64,000 nt of DNA from Nageia nagi. Lineage: Eukaryota; Pinophyta. The notes beneath the pieces were generated by a model that was not told where the DNA came from, did no database searches, and saw only the letters and a list, made by a program, of their open reading frames with translations. Positions 58,101 to 64,000 of this stretch are shown here, piece after piece. Both the position numbers and the translations under genes were made by a program. The stretch covers positions 78,368,001-78,432,000 of the forward strand of contig JBITNC010000001.1 in assembly GCA_050084985.1 (NCBI GenBank), written 5' to 3'. Numbering within the stretch: the stretch's first letter is position 1; every line of letters starts with the position of its first letter.

Positions 58101-58900
58101 AAACCTCTTAAGTATTTTGTTTACATATTTTACTTGAGAAATAAATATACCTTTCTTTTATTGATTTACTTGTAGTCTTAGGAGGTGTTATAACTCTCCA
58201 ATCATAAATATTTTGAATTCCTATTGCATTCTAGGAGCAAACTCTTGACAAATGATATTTCTTGTTTAGTTTGAACATAAATATTATTGTAAACCATACC
58301 TTTCTTGAATTTTTTCTAGAATAAATAGTTATCCAATCTTGAGTACCATGCTCTTAGGGCTTACTTTAGATCATACAATGCCTTTTTGACCTTCCATACC
58401 ATCTTTGGATCTTCTCCTGGTTGAAATCCATATGGTTCCTCTATGTACATTTCTTCTTATATTTAACCATTAAGAAATGTAGATTTTACATCCATTTCAT
58501 ATACTTTAAAATTTTTATATGTATCTAAAGTAAGAAATATTATTATAGCCTCTAATCTTGCAATGAGAGCAAATGTCTCCTCAAAGTGAATACCCTCTAC
58601 TTATGCATATCCTTTACACACCAATCTTGCTTTATTCCTCACTGCTTGCCCATACTCATTTCATTTGTTTCTAAAAACCCATTTTGTTCTAATTATATTC
58701 TTGTTTATTGGTCTTGGATCTAGTTCCCAATTCTAGTTGTTCTCAATTTGACTAAGATCCTCTTCCATGGCCTTAATCAAGTATTAATTTTGGCTAGCTT
58801 CTATGAATTTCTTGGGTTCAATACTGGATAGCAATGATTAGTTTATTTGTTCTTGCATTTTTCCAATTCTTGTTATTTTTTATATACCAACATGTGGATT
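58101..58900 (-). pseudogene. E7 reverse transcriptase
   Basis: The minus-strand translation retains copia RT landmarks: an N-terminal KNKMGF/R-type basic region near 58660-58690, a MKSTFLNG-like stretch near 58470-58500 (DVKSTFLNG), the PYGFQPGEDPK stretch near 58400-58440 and FISQVKYVNKILKRFTMEDS. Where YVDD belongs the frame reads IYVQTKQEI, so the active site is lost, apparently with a small deletion. Stops throughout. Confidence 0.78.
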
Positions 58901-59930
58901 ACCTATAATTTTTTCCTTTAGGTGATCTTTTTGAACATTTTTGGCTAGAGTGTTTTTAGCAATTTGTTGATATTGTTCTTCTTCCTCTTTCTTTGATTCA
59001 TTCTACACTATAATTTCATCATAGGTGGAGCATTTTTCTTCTTAGCTAAAGGTTAGAATATTCCCTTCATCCACCTTTAAATTAGCACTCTTCATAATTT
59101 TTCTTAGCCTTTTCTTATAACAATGGTATGCTTTGCTCTTAGATGAGTATCCAAGAAAGATTCCCTCATCTATTCTATCATCAAATTTGTCTATATTTGC
59201 TTAAATGTTCCTATAATAACATTTGCTACAAAAATATTTGAAATTCTTAACTATATCTTTCCTTTCAAACCATATCTGATAAGGTGTTGCATTTGTGCAA
59301 GGTTTGAGCATGCATCTACTTTATATATACATAATAGTGTGAACAACCTCTTTACAAAACTTGTTAGTAACCTTACCTTCACTTAGCATTGTTCTAGCCA
59401 TTTCATGAATAAGTCAAATATTTCTTTCTACAACTCCATTTTTCTATGACATTCTTGTTATATAAAATTACCTTTTTATGCCATATTTTTCACAATGTTT
59501 AGCAAATTCTTTTGAAATAAATGTTTCTCCTCTATCAAACCTAATATATTTTATCTTTTTTCCACTTCAATTTTGTACCTAATTCTTAAATATCTTGAAC
59601 ATTTCAAATTCCTCTAACTTATACCTTAAAAATAGAACTCATTTTATTCTTGAATAGTCATCAATAAAAAGTATGAAATATTTGTTTCCTTATATACTTT
59701 GAATTCTTATTAGGCTACATAAATCAATGTGAACTAGCTCCAAAGGCTTATAGTTGAAGTATTCTTTTGATTTAAATTAGATTCTACTTTGTTTTCCTTT
59801 CTAGAAAGATTAGCATATACTATTTATGGGATTAGATATACTAGGCATGTCTTTTACTTCTTTATTTGCGCTAATTTTTGCTAGGTTGTCAAAGCTAATA
59901 TGCCCAAGCCATTTATGCCATAACCAGCTC
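58901..59930 (-). pseudogene. E7 integrase
   Basis: The minus strand shows the zinc domain (LWHKWLGHISFDNLAKISAN), then the core with Asp in LELVHIDLC, Asp in IRFDRGETF and Glu in KNGVVERN, so the three acidic residues appear present. YQIWFERKD and GIFLGYSSKSKAYHCY follow. Stops and frameshifts break it. It precedes RT, the defining copia order. Confidence 0.83.
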
Positions 59931-59938
59931 TCATTTTC

Positions 59939-60320
59939 TTATCCTAGGAAATAAGAACCTTCAATTGTATTGATAAGAGTATACAAGTTCCCAATTGTTC
60001 TTACATCCATTACTACTAATCTTCCACTCTTAGCTCTTCTTATCTCATAGCCATTTTTGTTAAATATAACATCATTTCCTTTGTCATAGATTTGATTGAT
60101 AGTCAACAAATTATGCTTTAGTCCTACTACAAATAACACATCTTCATATTTACCTTCTTTTCTTTCTCCTAAATTTATTGTTCCTTTTCCCATAATTTTG
60201 GCTCCATCATTATTATCAAATTTAATAGACCCTCCTTTATATTCTTCCAACTTTTCAAAACTCTTTTTATGACTAGTAATGTGTTTAGAGCACTCACTAT
60301 CCAAAATCGATGGCTTTATT
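59939..60320 (-). pseudogene. E7 protease and GAG-pre-integrase start
   Basis: A 121-codon open frame (59939-60304) begins MDSECSKHITSHKKSFEKLE. Copia proteases have Asp-Ser-Gly here; Gly is Glu, which probably abolishes activity. The later conserved VLFVVGLKHNLLTINQI matches the copia protease C-terminus, followed by the pre-integrase segment. Confidence 0.83.
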
Positions 60321-62334
60321 TGATTTTCATCCTTTAAAGCTATTTGGACAATTAAAGACTTCTTGATTTCATCTTTCTCTTTTATTTTATCAACCCATTT
60401 CTCTTATATTTAGCTCCTTACATGGATGTTGCATTTTCTTCCTTTGGTAGTGGATGCATTATTTTATATACATATGATCACTTTCTCACATTTCAAAACT
60501 TTTAACTAGGTATATTTGTTGGCTTACTTCTACATTATCTAGCAATATCACCTAGCTTATGGAAACTATAGCATTAAATAATAAATTTTTGTGATGCATG
60601 AAGTTAAATGGTCTATTACTCATTCTAAAGTTAGCTTTCTTATGTCCAAATTGATTACACTTAAAGCAATATCCCCAAAAATATAATTGTTAGAATAATG
60701 ATAGCTAGAGTAGGGATTATAAAACTTATTTTGCTAATAATAGTTGTTGATGATCATCCTTGGTACCCTTCTTGATCTTCTATTAAATTTAATGAATTCT
60801 CCATAAATATTTTCATTCTTCCCATTCGAATGATTGGTATCTTTTTGGGTTCTTGTATGACTAATATCACATTGGTCATTCATTTTTACATGATCTTTTT
60901 TTTACTCCACTTGTTTATTCTTCACAAGCGACTTATAATTGCTCTTGAAATGTTCTTCATCCATCAAGCTTGATTAATCTCCATATTCAAATCTCTTTTC
61001 AATTGAAGAAGTTCACCTAGTCTCTCTCCACTTTTTACAAATTTGTAATTGGTCTTTACTTGCTAAATGAGATTTTAAATTTTGTATCTTAGCCTAATGA
61101 TTTCTTCCTCATATTTTTGACAAAAATTTATTTATCTAGATAGCTTCTCTTGTAATGATTATTCAATTACTTTAGCTTCTTCACTCTTAACTTTCAATTG
61201 TTCAATTATAGCATTTTCCTCCTCAACCTTATTTATTAGACTCATATTATGTTTTCTCTCAATATCCAAATCATCTAAGGACAATATTATCTCCCCTTTA
61301 AAATTGACCATTGTCTCTAGCTCTTCCACATCATTGTCATTTCTTGTCTCTAATCCATTTTGAGTATTTTCAACTACTAGAAAAAGTGACTCCTATTATT
61401 CTTCTTTAGATTATTCATTCATGCTTTCATCATTTTCACTTTCATAGTCTCAAGTTATAAAGCTCTTCTTCTTATAGGCAATTTTACTGATCTTTTTATC
61501 AGATTGATTTTCGCTATCCTTTTCTTTGTAGGGATATTTGCTAACAAAGTTTCCTACTCCACCATAGCTAAAGCATTTAAATGGGATCTTTCCTATGTGT
61601 TTTCCTTGATCTCATCTTAGTATTTTTATAAAATCAAATTCTACTAAGTTTGATGCATCTATTGACTCATACTTAGATTTCTCTTTGATATTCTTGGAGA
61701 CTTTGAACCCAACTTCTTATCCATAGCTTTTCTATTTCCAATCCTCATTTCATAGGTTGTTAGATATGTATGTAGTCTATCCAAGGTAAGGACATTGAGA
61801 TCATTAGCTTACTTAATTATTGAAACTTCTAAATCAAATCATGAGGAAAAATATCTAAGTACCTTTTTGAAAATAATAGAATCTTTGATTTCCTCTCCAA
61901 GACCTTGAATTGCAATGATTATTTCATTTACCTTAGCATATATGAGGCTACTCCTTTCTTAATTTATTTTTATACTTTCAAATTGGGTTTTGAATGTTTG
62001 CAACTTTGCCTCTTTTATTTTAGCATCATCTTCATGAATGTTTTTTAGTTTATCCCATATTTTCTTTGCACTCTTGCATCCCATGACTTTTATGAGCTCA
62101 CTATCAACTAGTCCATAGATAATGGCATTATTTTCTCTATAATCATTTTTGAATAGCATTTTTCTAATTGCATCCATAGTAGGAATGGAAGGAGCCATAT
62201 CCATCAGTAACTACTTCCCAAACATCATAACCTAGAGCACTTAGATATGTTTACATTCTGATCTTCTAATAAGCATAGTTTGTACCATCAAATAAAGGTA
62301 TTTTGTTGGATGAGAATACTTCATTGCTTTCCAT
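60321..62334 (-). pseudogene. E7 gag with two zinc knuckles
   Basis: The start is ATG at 62332-62334 (MESNEVFSSNKIPLFDGTNY), 50-60 bp after the PBS. The Gag core is open at 61959-62204 (LVDSELIKVMGCKSAKKIWD, then KLKNIHEDDAKIKEAKLQTF). A first knuckle near 61560-61590 reads PFKCFSYGGVGNFVSKYPY, with its Cys pattern partly lost; a second near 60640-60680 reads YCFKCNQFGHKKAN, intact for CCH. A long Lys/Asn/Glu-rich segment lies between. Several stops. Confidence 0.8.
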
Positions 62335-62382
62335 AATGCCACTCCTTGAATCTCTTTAGTTAATTAGACCTTATAGGAGTCT

Positions 62383-62397
62383 ATATATGATACCAAT
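62383..62397 (-). other. E7 primer-binding site
   Basis: Minus-strand AATTGGTATCATATA follows the LTR end. TTGGTATCA is the iMet-type start; the remainder has decayed. Confidence 0.75.
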
Positions 62398-64000
62398 TAT
62401 TGATCTAATGGAGACACTGAGAGGGGGGTGAATCAATATGTTTTGAAATTTTCAAACTTATTTTAGATATCAAACTATCCAACAATTAATTTGAAACTAA
62501 AACTCACATCCATAAAGCATTAAACACACAACACCATATTTATAGTGGGAACCCAATGTAGGAAAAATCATTGTATCAAATGGACTTCTTGATCTTCGAA
62601 TATAATCTAGATAAAATGTTGACCTCTTACAATGTTGGATAGCACTCACTATTAGGATTAGCACCCACTAACCCTCTTTTGTAGCAACCACTCCAAAGTA
62701 ACTAAAAATTCTGATTAGGAATCCACTTAGCTTTTACAATCATCATAAAAAGGTGACATATGAAATGTCTTCACTATTCTAAAATCATTAATGATTCAAG
62801 TTCATATAATCTACCTTTTTATTACTTTTCTCCTTTACACTTTTCACAACATACTTCTCTTCTCCTCTCTCACATATTTAGTTCTCCACTCTATGCACTC
62901 TTATAATTGTAACAACAATAGTCATTTCAATCACCTTGCAACCCTATCTCCATTCATGATTCTTTCTTCCTATTATTTGCATGTTGATATCTATTTCTCA
63001 TTGGTTGCATGCATTAAATTTACATTGTCCATTACATGCAACCATATATAGAACATCACATGTTTTCCTTCTTGATATTTGACTCCCTTTCCTAGATTTT
63101 CCTCCAACTTTCATGGTTTTATCTTTGGTTGCATAACTACCTTTATCACTATAAAAGGCTTTAGATAACTACATAAGGTATTCACTAACTATATAACACA
63201 TCCTTCTTCCATACAACCTTCCTCTAATTCCACATATCTCTTGTCCACATAATATATGCTTCCTCCATATAATCATCATGGTCACTTCATAAGGTTCAAT
63301 CTCTTCACTACATAAAGCTTGGGTTGTTCAATAATATCTCTATAAAAGGTATGGACTCTCTACATAATGCTTGAACCTTTTTCATAACACTTTATCTATT
63401 CATATGGCTTCATATCTCTTGCTAAGTATCTCTATAGGCTCTCAACTTACTTGTTGGTGTTGTAACTATCATCTGAGAATTAGTCTAGAACCTCCATATA
63501 GCCTCTAGATAATCTACTTCAATGTCTATATAATGCTTTTGATCACTTCCTACATCTCTCTACATAAGCCTATCTTTGTATTCATAGGACAATTCTTCTC
63601 CACATAGTATCATTCCTCTTTAACTCACTATTCAAGCTCTTTAAAAGCATTTTAGTACTCAATCTTTACTAAATATGCATTCTAGATAATCACTCACATA
63701 TCTACATAATGTATTTCATGTTCACATTCTCCTTAAGGTAATTTGGCATCTAAACAAGGTCATTATATAATATCTTATAAATAATCCATGATGTGGATAA
63801 CATTAACATCATCAACCTCATATGCATTCCAAAAATATAGTGATACAAAAGAAATATGTACTACAAAAGATGTTGACATCTTCAAGGTCATTCGCACCCT
63901 ATAAATATAATGATACTAAGGAAATCCACACTTTAGAAGGTGTTGACATCACCATGTTTCTTCGCCCCTCAAAAAATAAAAAATGAAAAGGAAATCTACA
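62398..64000 (-). repeat. E7 5' LTR (partial, leaves window)
   Basis: Colinear with the left LTR, including the CTACATAAGG-type repeats (63180-63560) and the ATGATACTAAGGAAAT repeats (63840-63930). At least 1603 bp. Confidence 0.88.
62536..62545 (-). promoter_or_regulatory. TATA-like box in E7 5' LTR
   Basis: Minus-strand CTATAAATAT, conserved in the left LTR near 55098-55107. Confidence 0.5.

Larger units (their letters stand above)
54960..64000 (-). mobile_element. E7: SIRE-like Ty1/copia retrotransposon (runs off right edge)
   Basis: Two LTRs (54960 to about 57146, and 62398 to beyond the window) flank a minus-strand gag-pol in copia order: gag with two zinc knuckles, protease, integrase, RT, RNase H. 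PBS and PPT are present. Long LTRs and two knuckles resemble the SIRE/Maximus group; this assignment is inference. The coding region has many stops. Confidence 0.9.

Noticed and set aside
62791-63051. 86-codon frame, similar to a 65-codon frame at 55354-55551
   Set aside because: They resemble each other only because both are in the paired E7 LTRs; they lie on the strand opposite to the element and are low-complexity.

Overview
The window is a stretch of a large plant nuclear genome made almost entirely of nested, mostly old LTR retrotransposons. The AT richness, CpG depletion, multi-layer nesting, the Ty1/copia and Ty3/gypsy families present (including Tat-type elements with a second RNase H and a chromodomain element) and the lack of any clear host gene suggest a big-genome seed plant, perhaps a gymnosperm. 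The species cannot be fixed from this sequence alone. I see no tRNA, rRNA, CRISPR array or organellar segment.

Layout, left to right. E1 (1-3333, +) is the 3' part of a nearly intact Ty1/copia element: integrase, RT, RNase H, polypurine tract (PPT) and 3' LTR, broken by one in-frame stop. Next is AT-rich DNA with a ~350-bp tandem duplication (3384-4085). E2 (5100-10561, -) is a gag/protease-only Ty3/gypsy element with paired ~1.1-kb LTRs, PBS, PPT and an internal 30-bp minisatellite. E2 sits exactly at the pol end of E3 (10562-24686, -), a Tat-type gypsy element with integrase, a second RNase H, RT, protease, gag, PBS and 5' LTR. The gag of E3 is split by N1 (16384-23167, +), a chromodomain gypsy relic with perfect CATTG target-site duplications. 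N1 itself contains a probable solo LTR (S1, 18716-19551). E3 abuts a copia RNase H fragment (24687-25433).

From 25.4 to 30.2 kb nothing is securely assigned, but 27.6-28.6 kb keeps about three times more CpG than the CpG-poor DNA beside it and carries a degenerate minus-strand reading frame. E6 (about 30.2-54.7 kb, -) is a very long Tat-type element. From its 3' end it has an LTR, a PPT, an antisense plant-mobile-domain (PMD) pseudogene, an imperfect 44-bp hairpin, an unrecognised extra sense ORF, then integrase, second RNase H, RNase H, RT, protease and gag. Its extra ORF is interrupted by G4 (37873-45306, +; perfect GTATC duplications), a younger gag-only element. G4 carries its own antisense PMD gene with two recognisable introns, three minisatellite arrays before the 3' LTR, and a recurring ~16-nt hairpin motif. 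E7 (54960-64000, -) is a SIRE-like copia element with LTRs of about 2.2 kb that runs off the right edge.

How the parts relate: every coding region belongs to retrotransposon replication (Gag particle, protease, RT/RNase H, integrase) except the PMD ORFs, the unknown E6 ORF and the CpG-retaining reading frame. The most interesting part is the pair of Tat-type elements (E6 and G4) that carry antisense PMD genes, one nested in the other. Most enzymes are inactivated by stops or by loss of catalytic residues, so present-day mobility from these copies is unlikely.
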